From NCBI RefSeq assembly GCF_002982135.1, contig NZ_CP019981.1, positions 1,984,001-2,048,000 on the forward strand: a stretch of DNA of 64,000 nucleotides, read 5' to 3'. The first letter of the stretch is position 1; each line of letters begins with the position of its first letter. The notes beneath the pieces were generated by a model. It was not told where the DNA came from. It worked only from the letters and a program-made list of their open reading frames with translations, and did not search any database. Below, one piece after another: positions 1-8,561 of the stretch. Source of the DNA: Pediococcus inopinatus (lineage in GTDB: Bacteria; Bacillota; Bacilli; Lactobacillales; Lactobacillaceae). A program made the translations under genes and the position numbers.

Positions 1-64
1 TTGTTTGTTCTGTAGATATTTTCTCTTATTTAGATACTTGTTGAATTAATTATGAAGTAAATCA

Positions 65-2041
65 TCAAAGTTTACGGAGTAGCTCGAAAATACGGTCACG
101 AGCATGACGGTCCTGAAACTTATAAAGGTTTTGTGAAACGTTTTTAGCATATTTATCGTCTAATCGATTATTTTTTACTTTCACTTGAAGTTCAGAAATG
201 AGCTCCTCTTCAGTTGTGATGATTGGTCCAGGAAGGATTTTCTCAGATTGATCGCTAAGTGCCCCATTTGCTGGCAGACCGTCAAACTGGTAGTACAAAA
301 CTGCACGGTTTAGGAGTGCAAAATCCAGGCCAACACTTGAGAAATCCGTAATTAGGATGCCATGAGATTTCAAAATGTTTTGAACGGTTTGTTGACCTTC
401 ATGCAAGATATTAACTTCATTAGAGTGGAACAGATGAGCAAATTTTTGGAAGTTTGTGTGCAAATAGAAATCAATGGTAAGATGTTGGGATTGTTTAATG
501 GTTAATAATCGTTTGGAGGTTATTAAACTATTGAGTTCTTTGAAATAGTCCGTCTTTACAAACTCATCATCTGAAAGGTTGACTAACTCTTCTCGCCACG
601 TTGGCATCAAAAGTACCCGTTTACGTTTTAAAAAGGAAGTTAGCCGATTGTTATGCTTCAACAATAGGTCAAAGCGGGCAAATCCGGTAATGGCAACATC
701 TTTAGCATCATAGCCTAATTTATCAATGACTAATTGCTTTTCGCGTTCTGAGCTCACAATGAATTTATTGGTAAAATCAGGCTGAGCATCTTTTCCATAC
801 AGATGATCAATGTTACGGACTGCAGTTATGCCGTGTTGTAAAAACACCTTATGAATAGTCTTCTTCTTTTCGATAAAATAATTATTTCGAAAGGGCATGG
901 CGTAGTCTGAAGAATGGGTATGACACAGGATATCCGTTTGCATAAAGATTTTTACGTGTTCGGGCGTGTTATAAAAAACGACGTGATCCATATATTTTTT
1001 TAAATTGGCAAGATCTGGTGAGTCTTTGGTAACGACGAAATATGGATCAAATTCAGATGATTTTTTGTGCATCAAATAGCTGAAAAGAACGAAGCCGTTG
1101 TCTTGAGCTTTTTGTGGATATTCGCTGATTAACACAGTTCTTGAATGGAAGACTGGTTTTTCTTTATGATCATTTTTCTTGAATTCTAGATAAGTTTGGT
1201 AGGTATCCTTAGGAACAAACGCAATTCGGTGGGAAAGCTTATTATATTTTTGGGTACCATACCAATCCAAATAAAGTAAAAGATTGTTTGTGTAAGGGAC
1301 CACACAATCCTTGGCACAATTCGCATTATAGTCAACGCGAAATGAACGTGGACGAACTTCCATTGTGGCAAAATGAAGTTGAAAACGAAGATCAAAGAAT
1401 TGCCAATTATAGCCATTTAAATTGATATTTGGCGCAATTTTTTGTAATTGCTTGGCTGGTTGATAACTAATTTGAATGTGATTAATGAACGTATTGTTGT
1501 CAACTTGGTCACTTGAACTGGGAATAAAATCAGTCAGTGTGAACGATTTTTCCAGCTGGCGGTGCGTGACCTTGAAGTCGAGGGCCTTTAATGGGAAAAA
1601 TCGAGTGTAAATATCCAAATTTAAGGATACTGTATCATTATTAACATTGATAGTATGTACGTTATTTTTTAGGTAGTACGCCCGAGCACTCGGTAGAAGA
1701 TTACACATAAAACGGAGAGTATCATCTAAAGATACATATAAAGATAGAGGAATACCACCGATTGTTGTTTGAGTGACTTGATCATTTCTAAGTTGTTTTA
1801 ATTGGCTATGTGCTAAATTAACCTCTTGGTGGTCGCCAAAAATGATGTAGGCACGATCATTTTTAGTCGTATCAAGTAAGGCAATAACTTTTTCAGCAGA
1901 TATTTGATAGTGCCCTTCGCTGACCAGTGTGAAATAAGTTTCTTCGTGCGTTTTTTTATTCCAAATACGTAGATTTTGAAGATCTTTTTGAGAAATAATG
2001 TGAAAAATGTTCTTTTCTAAGTAAATTTCGATTTGATCCAT
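65..2041 (-). CDS. CDP-glycerol glycerophosphotransferase family protein (TagB/TagF-like)
   Basis: Predicted wall teichoic acid enzyme that transfers glycerol-phosphate (or a related polyol-phosphate) from CDP-glycerol onto a growing polymer at the cytoplasmic face of the membrane. The C-terminal half (about residues 300-650) carries the family landmarks: HGI near residue 404, a run of basic/aromatic residues and SSEREK after it, then ITDFSSVGLDFALL near residue 565, which is the conserved D-[FY]-SS motif. The N-terminal ~280 residues are a variable, beta-rich accessory region often seen in lactobacillar TagF-like proteins. The length of 658 residues is normal for the long forms. A weak ribosome site (GTGAGG) precedes the ATG. 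It stands alone, with no other teichoic genes in view. The polymer made cannot be told from sequence. Confidence 0.85.
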   Translation of the reverse strand: MDQIEIYLEKNIFHIISQKDLQNLRIWNKKTHEETYFTLVSEGHYQISAEKVIALLDTTKNDRAYIIFGDHQEVNLAHSQLKQLRNDQVTQTTIGGIPLSLYVSLDDTLRFMCNLLPSARAYYLKNNVHTINVNNDTVSLNLDIYTRFFPLKALDFKVTHRQLEKSFTLTDFIPSSSDQVDNNTFINHIQISYQPAKQLQKIAPNINLNGYNWQFFDLRFQLHFATMEVRPRSFRVDYNANCAKDCVVPYTNNLLLYLDWYGTQKYNKLSHRIAFVPKDTYQTYLEFKKNDHKEKPVFHSRTVLISEYPQKAQDNGFVLFSYLMHKKSSEFDPYFVVTKDSPDLANLKKYMDHVVFYNTPEHVKIFMQTDILCHTHSSDYAMPFRNNYFIEKKKTIHKVFLQHGITAVRNIDHLYGKDAQPDFTNKFIVSSEREKQLVIDKLGYDAKDVAITGFARFDLLLKHNNRLTSFLKRKRVLLMPTWREELVNLSDDEFVKTDYFKELNSLITSKRLLTIKQSQHLTIDFYLHTNFQKFAHLFHSNEVNILHEGQQTVQNILKSHGILITDFSSVGLDFALLNRAVLYYQFDGLPANGALSDQSEKILPGPIITTEEELISELQVKVKNNRLDDKYAKNVSQNLYKFQDRHARDRIFELLRKL

Positions 2042-2217
2042 AAAAGCCTCACTCTGTTTTAGACTGATAATTTAATCTGTTTTGGTACGCAATACGCGCA
2101 CTGATTATTATGAGTATTCCTAAGTAATTATACACTATGCCATATTATGGACGGTGTAAAAATGGAGAAAGTTGATCACTTGAGTTTATTACTTCCGCAT
2201 AAATAATGACATATTAA

Positions 2218-2270
2218 AAAATAAGCCTGTAATATGGCCTTTGAGGCAAATATCACAGGTTTATTTTTTT
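2218..2270 (-). terminator. Intrinsic terminator downstream of the CHRD-like gene
   Basis: A long inverted repeat (AATAAGCCTGTAATAT paired with ATATCACAGGTTTATT, one mismatch) is flanked by A/T runs on both sides, so it can work in either direction. A second weaker hairpin (about 2293-2325) overlaps the stop codon of the gene upstream. Confidence 0.75.
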
Positions 2271-2323
2271 GAAGAGTTATTGTTCGTCTTAGTTTTTAGC
2301 CCGTGAATTTTATGAACGGGTGG

Positions 2324-2881
2324 CTAGTCAATGCGTTCAATTTTACCAACCGCAATTGGTAACGTCACATGCGCGTTAAAATCACCAACCATGCCGGCAA
2401 CAGTGTCGGGCAGATCGAGGTTTTCGGGTACACCATGAATATAGATGACACGTTTATCTAATTGGAGTTCTTTACTACCAAACGCTTTTTCAAAATTGGC
2501 TTGTAGTTTAGACAATGGGACAACCTTAGTATAGGCAAAGTGGCCCTCAGCATTCGCCACTGGATAGCGATCGTGGGGGATATCCATGTTCTCAGGAGCA
2601 TCGTCAAACGGGACCATTGTTGTTCCAGATACTGATTCAGTTTCCATTAAATCGACAAACCCATCGTGGTTAGCATCTTGGGCAATCGTTGCGATTTCAG
2701 CAGATTTACCATTCGGAAAGCCATGAAAATGTTCCCAATGTTCTGTATTTGCGGGGGTATCAAACATTTCAATAGTAATGGTTAGTTTATCGTTATCTTC
2801 AACAAAAGTGGCAGTACCATGAGCGCTAGTACCGATTTTGCTGTCATTCAGTGGGACAATATTTGCTTTGTATTTAGTCAT
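2324..2881 (-). CDS. CHRD/superoxide-dismutase-like hypothetical protein
   Basis: A 185-residue soluble protein without signal peptide or membrane segment. Visible features are a His-rich stretch (HWEHFHGF, about residues 48-55), a perfect EF-hand-like loop DANHDGFVD (about residues 69-77), and an IHGVPEN motif near residue 148. The pattern of His-containing beta strands resembles CHRD-domain proteins, which share the Cu/Zn superoxide dismutase fold, but I do not see a full set of metal ligands and would not call it an enzyme. GGAGG lies 9 nt before the ATG. It is transcribed divergently from an Fnr-type regulator, with an FNR-box-like palindrome in between, so control by that regulator is likely. 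Confidence 0.6.
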   Translation of the reverse strand: MTKYKANIVPLNDSKIGTSAHGTATFVEDNDKLTITIEMFDTPANTEHWEHFHGFPNGKSAEIATIAQDANHDGFVDLMETESVSGTTMVPFDDAPENMDIPHDRYPVANAEGHFAYTKVVPLSKLQANFEKAFGSKELQLDKRVIYIHGVPENLDLPDTVAGMVGDFNAHVTLPIAVGKIERID

Positions 2882-2941
2882 GATTAAAATTCCTCCTCTG
2901 TTTTTATAAACTTAGTATATAATCAGAGTTAAGATAATAAA

Positions 2942-2955
2942 TTGATATATGTCAA
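2942..2955. promoter_or_regulatory. FNR-box-like palindrome in divergent intergenic region
   Basis: TTGATATATGTCAA matches the Crp/Fnr-family consensus TTGAT-N4-ATCAA at all but one position of the half-sites. It lies between the CHRD-like gene (minus) and the Fnr-type gene (plus), 6 nt upstream of the latter's Shine-Dalgarno sequence. This position suits autoregulation by blocking transcription or elongation. No binding evidence exists beyond the match and the context. Confidence 0.6.
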
Positions 2956-2974
2956 TTTTAGGAGGAACAAACTT

Positions 2975-3622
2975 ATGGCTGATCATTCTGCGTTTGAATG
3001 TGTTCAATCGGCACCAATTTTTGTTGGGCTGGATGATGATACAATCAAAAAATTAACAACGATTTCAACGCATCAAGAGCGATTTGCTGCCGGAACGACA
3101 CTTTATTCGGCCGGGTCGGATGTGGATCGGTTGCTGGTCGTTGATCGCGGGCGCATCAAGATTTATCGATTGGATGAAGACGGCCAAGAACAAATTCTAT
3201 ATTTCTTGGATGAACATGCGGTTGATAGTGAAGCTGCCTTATTCACGAATGCAACTCACCAAAACTTTGCTGAAACGGTGGAAGATTCGCTGGTTTGTTC
3301 AATTCGTAAGTCGGACTTTCAGAATTTATTAGAGAAAACACCGACGTTGGCAGTTAGTATCATTAATGCGTTTGGGAATCGTTTAACGGATTTAGAAAAT
3401 CGCAGTGCACGATACGGAACGCTCACTGCCCATGATCGTTTGGCAAAATATCTGGAAGATACCGCCGGTCGAATTGGTAGTCGTTATTTTAAACTTCCAT
3501 TGAGTAAACGAGATCTGGCGAATTGGTTAAGTATTACTCCGGAAACCTTGAGTCGCCAATTTTCTAAACTTAATCAAGAGGGTAAGATTGTGATGGCTGG
3601 AAGAATGATTAAGTTAATTTAA
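2975..3622 (+). CDS. Crp/Fnr family transcriptional regulator
   Basis: A 215-residue regulator with an N-terminal cyclic-nucleotide-binding-type beta roll (about residues 15-125) and a C-terminal winged helix. The recognition-helix region reads LPLSKRDLANWLSITPETLSRQFSKL (split here: LPLSKRDLANWLSIT then PETLSRQFSKL), typical of Fnr. There is one Cys near the start (FECVQ) and one at SLVCSI. The N-terminal Cys cluster of a 4Fe-4S oxygen sensor is absent, so it may be a redox or ligand sensor like lactococcal FlpA/FlpB. I chose the ATG at 2975 because GGAGG at 2961 is correctly spaced; a longer reading frame from 2942 would begin inside the operator. Confidence 0.85.
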   Translation: MADHSAFECVQSAPIFVGLDDDTIKKLTTISTHQERFAAGTTLYSAGSDVDRLLVVDRGRIKIYRLDEDGQEQILYFLDEHAVDSEAALFTNATHQNFAETVEDSLVCSIRKSDFQNLLEKTPTLAVSIINAFGNRLTDLENRSARYGTLTAHDRLAKYLEDTAGRIGSRYFKLPLSKRDLANWLSITPETLSRQFSKLNQEGKIVMAGRMIKLI

Positions 3623-3626
3623 ACAA

Positions 3627-3663
3627 AAAATCGGATCTATCAATTATTGATAGGCCCAATTTG
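3627..3663. terminator. Bidirectional terminator between fnr-like gene and oppA-like gene
   Basis: The stem CTATCAAT/ATTGATAG is extended by GG/CC pairs, with A-run and T-run on the two sides. It separates two convergent genes. Confidence 0.75.
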
Positions 3664-3667
3664 ATGA

Positions 3668-5308
3668 TTATTTTACAAAGGCAGTGCGAAAATCCAGGGC
3701 ACCACTAAACTTGTTGTAAACAACCCCATGCAAATCTGAATTGACTAACATACGGGAACGACTCTCATATAAAGGTGTGACAGCCTGGTCATTTGTGGCC
3801 GTTTTAGCAGCTTTAACAAGATCTTGGTAGCGAGCGGAGTCATTCATGGCATCCTTGCCATCTGCGGCATTCATGGCCGCATCATAGGTGCCACTTTGAT
3901 AATGGCCCATATTAGAATTGCTGTCTGAAGTTAAAATGGTAAGTGCTTGGGTAGGATCCGCAAAATCCATGCCCCAGCTAGTTAAATTAAGTTGAAAATC
4001 TCCTTGAGAAACTTTAGTTAACATTGAAGGAAATGGCATTGTACGAATATTTACCTTCAATCCCTTAAATTGATTCATCAATTGCCCCTGGATGAAGTCA
4101 GCCGTATGTTGACTTGTATCATCATTTGCACAAGTAATGGTTAAGGTTAATTGTTTTTTGCCCAGCTGCTTTTGTGCGGTTTGGTAGAGCGTTTTAGCTT
4201 TAGCGATATTGTAATCCATCGTCTTGGGCGTATGCGCATCATCGACAAAATCTTTGCCGGTTTGGGGATTTTTCAACATATTACGAACCCCAAACGTTTT
4301 AACGGCTGTAGAACCATTTTCAAGGATCTTAGTTGCTAATTGCTGACGATTAATTGCCAAAGAAATAGCAGTTCGTAAATCTTTATTTGAGGCTGTTTTA
4401 TCTTTTTCGTTGTATTGAATAAAACCAACGCGGCCTGATGACAATGTTTTTAGCTCAGGATTGTTTTTATTTTGCGTATTTTGTTCACCAGCCAAAGTGA
4501 CCATATCAAGTTTATGAGACTGATACAAATTGTAAGCAGTCGATGATTCTTTGATAACTTGATAATTGATTTCTTTGAGATTTACAATTTTGTGATCGCG
4601 ATAAGTGGGGTTCTTAGTTAGTTTCCAATTATCGTTGGTTCCGTTCCAACCTTTTAAAACAAATGGTCCATTGTAAACTGTTTTTTTAGCAGATGTTCCG
4701 TACTTGTTTCCGTATTTTTCGACGGCTTTTTGACTGATCGGATAAAAGGTTGTTCCGGCTAATAGCTTTTTGAAATAGGGAACAGGTTTGCTGAGGGTGA
4801 TTTTTAACTGATACTTGTTAGTCGCCTTAACCCCTAAAGTACTGGGGGCTTTTTTGCCGATCATGATCGCATTGGCATTCTTGATGCTGGCAAACAGGTA
4901 GGTAAATTCAGACTTGGTTTTGGGGTTTAACGTGCGCTCCCATGAATAAACAAAATCGTGCGCAGTGACTTTTTGGCCATCGCCCCAGCGACCGTTATGG
5001 CGTAAGTTAATTGTATAAATTTTGCCGTTTTTAGAAATAGTTGTTTTAGTAGCTAATGCATTAACCGGCTTGCTGTCCTTGTTTAGGCGATACAGCCCTT
5101 CATCAACTTGGCCTAACTGAGAACTGGAAACAGCATCGGTTATTTTCGATGCATCGAGACTGGTTAAATTAGTTGCTTCGTATAAATTGATTTTTTGTGC
5201 TGGTGCTGCATCGGCTTGTTTTGAATTAGCGTGAATTCCGAAACTAACACCGCCGATAAGAATGATACCGGCAATTAATAAAGCCTTTTTTTTTGTAAAG
5301 ATTCTCAT
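3668..5308 (-). CDS. Oligopeptide ABC transporter substrate-binding protein (OppA family)
   Basis: A family 5 extracellular solute-binding protein of 546 residues, predicted to bind peptides outside the cell and hand them to an Opp-type ABC permease. The fold landmarks are present: the Y-E-A-T-N-L-x-S-L-D start, NLRHNGRWGDG near residue 100, and HDFVYSWERTLNP near residue 115. The N-terminus has KKK, a hydrophobic helix and then ANSKQADAA, but no lipobox Cys. It is therefore a signal-peptide or membrane-anchored form rather than the usual lipoprotein. No permease or ATPase gene is adjacent, so it would serve a transporter encoded elsewhere. Expression is predicted to be controlled by the T-box leader immediately upstream, with a UGG (Trp) specifier, which suggests a role in taking up tryptophan-containing peptides. 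Confidence 0.85.
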   Translation of the reverse strand: MRIFTKKKALLIAGIILIGGVSFGIHANSKQADAAPAQKINLYEATNLTSLDASKITDAVSSSQLGQVDEGLYRLNKDSKPVNALATKTTISKNGKIYTINLRHNGRWGDGQKVTAHDFVYSWERTLNPKTKSEFTYLFASIKNANAIMIGKKAPSTLGVKATNKYQLKITLSKPVPYFKKLLAGTTFYPISQKAVEKYGNKYGTSAKKTVYNGPFVLKGWNGTNDNWKLTKNPTYRDHKIVNLKEINYQVIKESSTAYNLYQSHKLDMVTLAGEQNTQNKNNPELKTLSSGRVGFIQYNEKDKTASNKDLRTAISLAINRQQLATKILENGSTAVKTFGVRNMLKNPQTGKDFVDDAHTPKTMDYNIAKAKTLYQTAQKQLGKKQLTLTITCANDDTSQHTADFIQGQLMNQFKGLKVNIRTMPFPSMLTKVSQGDFQLNLTSWGMDFADPTQALTILTSDSNSNMGHYQSGTYDAAMNAADGKDAMNDSARYQDLVKAAKTATNDQAVTPLYESRSRMLVNSDLHGVVYNKFSGALDFRTAFVK

Positions 5309-5409
5309 GATTTATTTCCTCCAAATAAGTTGCATAATTTGTCTTGAAATTGATCAATGAGCCTTGCCATCGTTGTCCTACCATGTGTTTCACCCCGTTT
5401 ATAGAAATC

Positions 5410-5706
5410 AAAAAACCGTCCTTAACAACTAATGTGTTAAGGACGGTTTCCCGCGGTGCCACCTCAATTGGGTCCATTTTAGGTTCGCGAAAAACCTAAA
5501 TATGCACCCCTACTTTATAGAGAACTAACATTCTCCTGACAACTTACGTATGTCGCACGTCTTTCCGTACTCTCGAAATTTCGGAAAAGCCCTCGGTGGT
5601 CCATTTAATTACTTGCGTTCGGCCATATTCTCAGCAACGATGGCTCTCTTTGCGTGCACAGTAATCTTGATCTCCACCTCATCGGTTTTTAAGGACGATT
5701 TATGTT
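5410..5706 (-). ncRNA. T-box riboswitch, predicted Trp (UGG) specifier
   Basis: On the minus strand the leader has Stem I with its GGTGG/CCACC base (CCACC near 5596-5600), an AG-rich apical bulge and distal loop. The antiterminator core GGTGGCACCGCGGG sits at 5450-5463. It is followed by a terminator hairpin (AACCGTCCTTAACA paired with TGTTAAGGACGGTT, 5412-5448) and a T run. In the internal loop of Stem I the right strand reads AAA-TGG-A between two helices. In the canonical register (GAA-codon-A) this makes UGG at 5601-5603 the specifier, so uncharged tRNA-Trp would turn on the downstream peptide-binding protein. The T-box itself is near certain; the amino acid is an inference from my hand fold. 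Confidence 0.92.
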
Positions 5707-5712
5707 GCCACA

Positions 5713-5742
5713 AGCATACAACTGGTCAACAAGAATTGTCAA
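5713..5742 (-). promoter_or_regulatory. Promoter of the T-box transcript
   Basis: On the minus strand TTGACA (5737-5742) and TATGCT (5713-5718) are separated by 18 nt. Initiation near 5706 would place the start just before Stem I. Confidence 0.7.
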
Positions 5743-5867
5743 CCAAGAATTTTAAAAATTATTTTTGAAAAAATTCAAGATATGCGTAACGCAGGTAAAT
5801 TATCTAAGCAAATGCGGTAAAAATGTTTATAATTTAAATTAAGAATAGATTTAACAGGAGGGAAAAT

Positions 5868-7838
5868 ATGAAGCACATCGTTGCAGGTATCATCGCCCAT
5901 GTCGATGCCGGTAAAACTACGTTATCAGAGTCATTGCTATACCGGGCTGGTGAGTTGCGAAAGCTTGGTCGCGTTGATAATGGGGATGCCTTTCTTGATT
6001 CAGATGATCTCGAAAAAAAGCATGGTATCACCATTTTTTCGCATCAAGCAAATCTTCACTATCATAACCTTGATCTCACATTGCTAGATACACCCGGGCA
6101 TGTGGATTTCGCCTCACAAACGGAAGCAGTTTTAAGTGTGTTGGATTATGCCATTCTAGTAATTTCTGCAACTGACGGGATTCAAGGCCATACGCGCACA
6201 CTTTGGCGATTATTGGAACGCTATCACGTACCGACTTTTGTTTTTGTGAATAAAATGGATATGGACAGGGCGGATAAGCAACAAGTCCTGGATCAATTAC
6301 AAACAGTTTTTTCTCAGGGATGTATTGATTTTAGTACAGGCAAGACTGAGCTTTCAGATGACGCCAATGAAGAGATTGCCATGCGTAATGACACAGTCCT
6401 TGAAAGCTTTTTAGATATCGGAAATCTCGATGAAGATACAGTGCAGCAAATGATCAAACGCCGTGAAGTTTTTCCTTGTTATTTTGGGGCAGCACTTAAA
6501 GTTGCCGGCATTGATCCTTTTCTTGATGGGATTGAACGATGGACCAGTGAAACTGAAGTTAAACCGGATTTTGCGGCTCGAGTCTTTAAAATTTCTCATG
6601 ATGAAAAGGGCGAACGACTTACTTGGGTTCGTGTAACCGGTGGTACGTTGGCTACAAAGGCGATTTTATTAGAAGATCAAAAAGCAAATCAATTACGAGT
6701 CTATGATGGCGCTAAATTTACGGTGCAGCAGAACATTACAGACGGCGGTGTGTGTGCCATCACCGGGTTAACGGGAACCTATCCTGGACAAGGACTTGGC
6801 GATGAGGCAGATGGCGCGACCCCATCGATTCAGCCGGTTTTAAATTATGCGCTCGATCCAAAAGGTCAAGATATTCATGTGTGTTTAACGGCCCTTCGGC
6901 AACTGGAAGATGAGGATCCACAATTGCACGTTTCGTGGTCAAGCCACCTTCAAGAAATTCGCGTTCAAATCATGGGTGAAATCCAGTTGGAGATTTTGCA
7001 GCAGATTCTCCTGGAACAATTTAACTTAGACGTCGGTTTTGGTGAAGGCAGTATTTTGTACAAGGAAACAATCACACAGCCTGTCGAGGGTGTGGGCCAT
7101 TTTGAACCTCTGCGCCATTATTCAGAAGTCCATCTGTTACTTCAACCAGCACCAAAGGGAAGTAGCCTAACTTTTGACACGCAATGTGCCCTCGATGTAC
7201 TCGGAAAAAACTGGCAACATCAAGTGTTAACTAATCTACGTTCAAAAGAACATCTTGGGGTCCTAGTTGGGGCACCAATTACAGATATGCAGATTACCCT
7301 CGTCGGTGGCAAAGCTAGTAATGTCCATTCAGTCGGCGGTGACTTTCGAGAAGCAACTTGGCGAGCAGTGAGACAAGGATTGATGATGTTAAAGGAACGT
7401 GGTGGCTGTCAATTATTGGAGCCGTGGTACCAGTTTCGATTAGAGGTTGGCCAAGATCAAGTTGGTCGGGCCATGAACGATATTCAAAAGATGAGTGGCA
7501 GTTTTGATACACCAGAAATGACTTCTAATGACGATGGGGCGCTAACAACGCTGACGGGAGTTGCTCCCGTTTCAGAGATGCAAGATTATGCGCAAGAAGT
7601 GCGTGCTTATACGCATGGTAAAGGACAGCTGGAATGTGTGATTTGTGGGTATCAGGCCTGTCATAATGCCGATGAGGTTATTGAAAAACTGAAGTACAAT
7701 CCAACTTCAGATCTAGAAAATACGCCGGATTCTGTTTTCTGTGCACATGGGGCGGGCTATCCAGTTTCTTGGGATGAGGTGCCTCGCATGGCCCATGTTG
7801 AATATACGTATTCGTTAGATACTTTAAAAAATAAATGA
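5868..7838 (+). CDS. Tet(M)/EF-G-like translation GTPase (ribosomal protection family)
   Basis: A 656-residue translational GTPase with the order G domain, domain II, EF-G domain III-V. G1 is HVDAGKTT (residues 11-18), G3 is DTPGH (about 77) and G4 is NKMD (about 131). Full-length collinearity and the start MKHIVAGIIAHVDAGKTT resemble Tet(M)/Tet(O) proteins, which dislodge tetracycline from the ribosome, more than EF-G itself (about 690 residues). Many lactobacilli carry such a chromosomal gene without being classed as tetracycline resistant, so resistance should not be assumed. AGGAGGG is well placed before the ATG, and a TATAAT-like -10 lies at 5828. The alkylation-repair gene follows after 24 nt, probably in the same transcript. 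Confidence 0.8.
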   Translation: MKHIVAGIIAHVDAGKTTLSESLLYRAGELRKLGRVDNGDAFLDSDDLEKKHGITIFSHQANLHYHNLDLTLLDTPGHVDFASQTEAVLSVLDYAILVISATDGIQGHTRTLWRLLERYHVPTFVFVNKMDMDRADKQQVLDQLQTVFSQGCIDFSTGKTELSDDANEEIAMRNDTVLESFLDIGNLDEDTVQQMIKRREVFPCYFGAALKVAGIDPFLDGIERWTSETEVKPDFAARVFKISHDEKGERLTWVRVTGGTLATKAILLEDQKANQLRVYDGAKFTVQQNITDGGVCAITGLTGTYPGQGLGDEADGATPSIQPVLNYALDPKGQDIHVCLTALRQLEDEDPQLHVSWSSHLQEIRVQIMGEIQLEILQQILLEQFNLDVGFGEGSILYKETITQPVEGVGHFEPLRHYSEVHLLLQPAPKGSSLTFDTQCALDVLGKNWQHQVLTNLRSKEHLGVLVGAPITDMQITLVGGKASNVHSVGGDFREATWRAVRQGLMMLKERGGCQLLEPWYQFRLEVGQDQVGRAMNDIQKMSGSFDTPEMTSNDDGALTTLTGVAPVSEMQDYAQEVRAYTHGKGQLECVICGYQACHNADEVIEKLKYNPTSDLENTPDSVFCAHGAGYPVSWDEVPRMAHVEYTYSLDTLKNK

Positions 7839-7862
7839 TTAATACAAAACATTGAGGTTAGT

Positions 7863-8507
7863 ATGGAAAAATTAGACTTCGAATTTAAAGCCAACCCTAA
7901 AAATGCTGTTGCAATGGCAAAGTATATGAAAAATCGTTTTTCTTTCTTAGGATTGAAGACGCCTGAACGAAAAGAACAGAGCCAACCCCTTTTTGAGGCA
8001 AGCAAAGTACTTGATATGATGACGCTCCGCCAGTGGATTAGTAACCTTTATGCGAGAGAGTATCGCGAGTATCAGTATGTTGCCATTGATTTGGCAGATA
8101 AGAACCTTAAAAAATTTAAGTTTGAAGATATGGTTTTCCTCAGTCAATTTGTCGCACAGAAAAGTTGGTGGGATAGTGTAGATTCTCTACGAGCAGTTTT
8201 CGGCAGATACATTAAACGTCACCCGGACGAAAAAACGGCAGTTTTTGAGTTGTTCTACCAAAGTTCTAACATGTGGGAGCGACGTGTTTCCTTGAACCTT
8301 CAATTGATGGAGAAGCAATATACGGATCAAAAAATGTTAACTGATGCGATTTTATTTGATCGAGCAACTGATGAATTTTTCATTCAAAAGGCAATTGGAT
8401 GGGCGCTTCGCCAGTATAGTAAAACAGATCCAGCGTGGGTAATTGAGTTTTTGAATAGCTATCAATTGAGCAACCTAGCTATCAGAGAAGCATCAAAGTA
8501 CATTTAG
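7863..8507 (+). CDS. DNA alkylation repair protein (AlkD-like HEAT-repeat glycosylase)
   Basis: A 214-residue all-helical protein of the AlkD family. AlkD removes positively charged alkylated bases such as 3-methyladenine and 7-methylguanine without flipping them. The opening LKTPERKEQS motif and the WWDSVDSL motif near residue 101 are diagnostic. The Trp and Asp four residues apart match the DNA-contacting Trp/Asp pair of Bacillus cereus AlkD, and WERRVSL (about residue 138) supplies the conserved Arg. It starts 24 nt after the Tet(M)-like GTPase gene and ends at a strong terminator, so the two are likely one operon. Confidence 0.85.
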   Translation: MEKLDFEFKANPKNAVAMAKYMKNRFSFLGLKTPERKEQSQPLFEASKVLDMMTLRQWISNLYAREYREYQYVAIDLADKNLKKFKFEDMVFLSQFVAQKSWWDSVDSLRAVFGRYIKRHPDEKTAVFELFYQSSNMWERRVSLNLQLMEKQYTDQKMLTDAILFDRATDEFFIQKAIGWALRQYSKTDPAWVIEFLNSYQLSNLAIREASKYI

Positions 8508-8519
8508 ATAAATTGATTC

Positions 8520-8558
8520 AAAAATAGGCATCCCCAATTAAGGGGATGCCTATTAAAA
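8520..8558. terminator. Bidirectional terminator
   Basis: Perfect 12-bp stem ATAGGCATCCCC/GGGGATGCCTAT with A and T runs on either side, between convergent genes. Confidence 0.9.
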
Positions 8559-8561
8559 ATG

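Noticed and set aside
5244..5768. Open frames on both strands across the T-box region
   Set aside because: They overlap Stem I, the antiterminator and the terminator, and lack ribosome sites or family resemblance.
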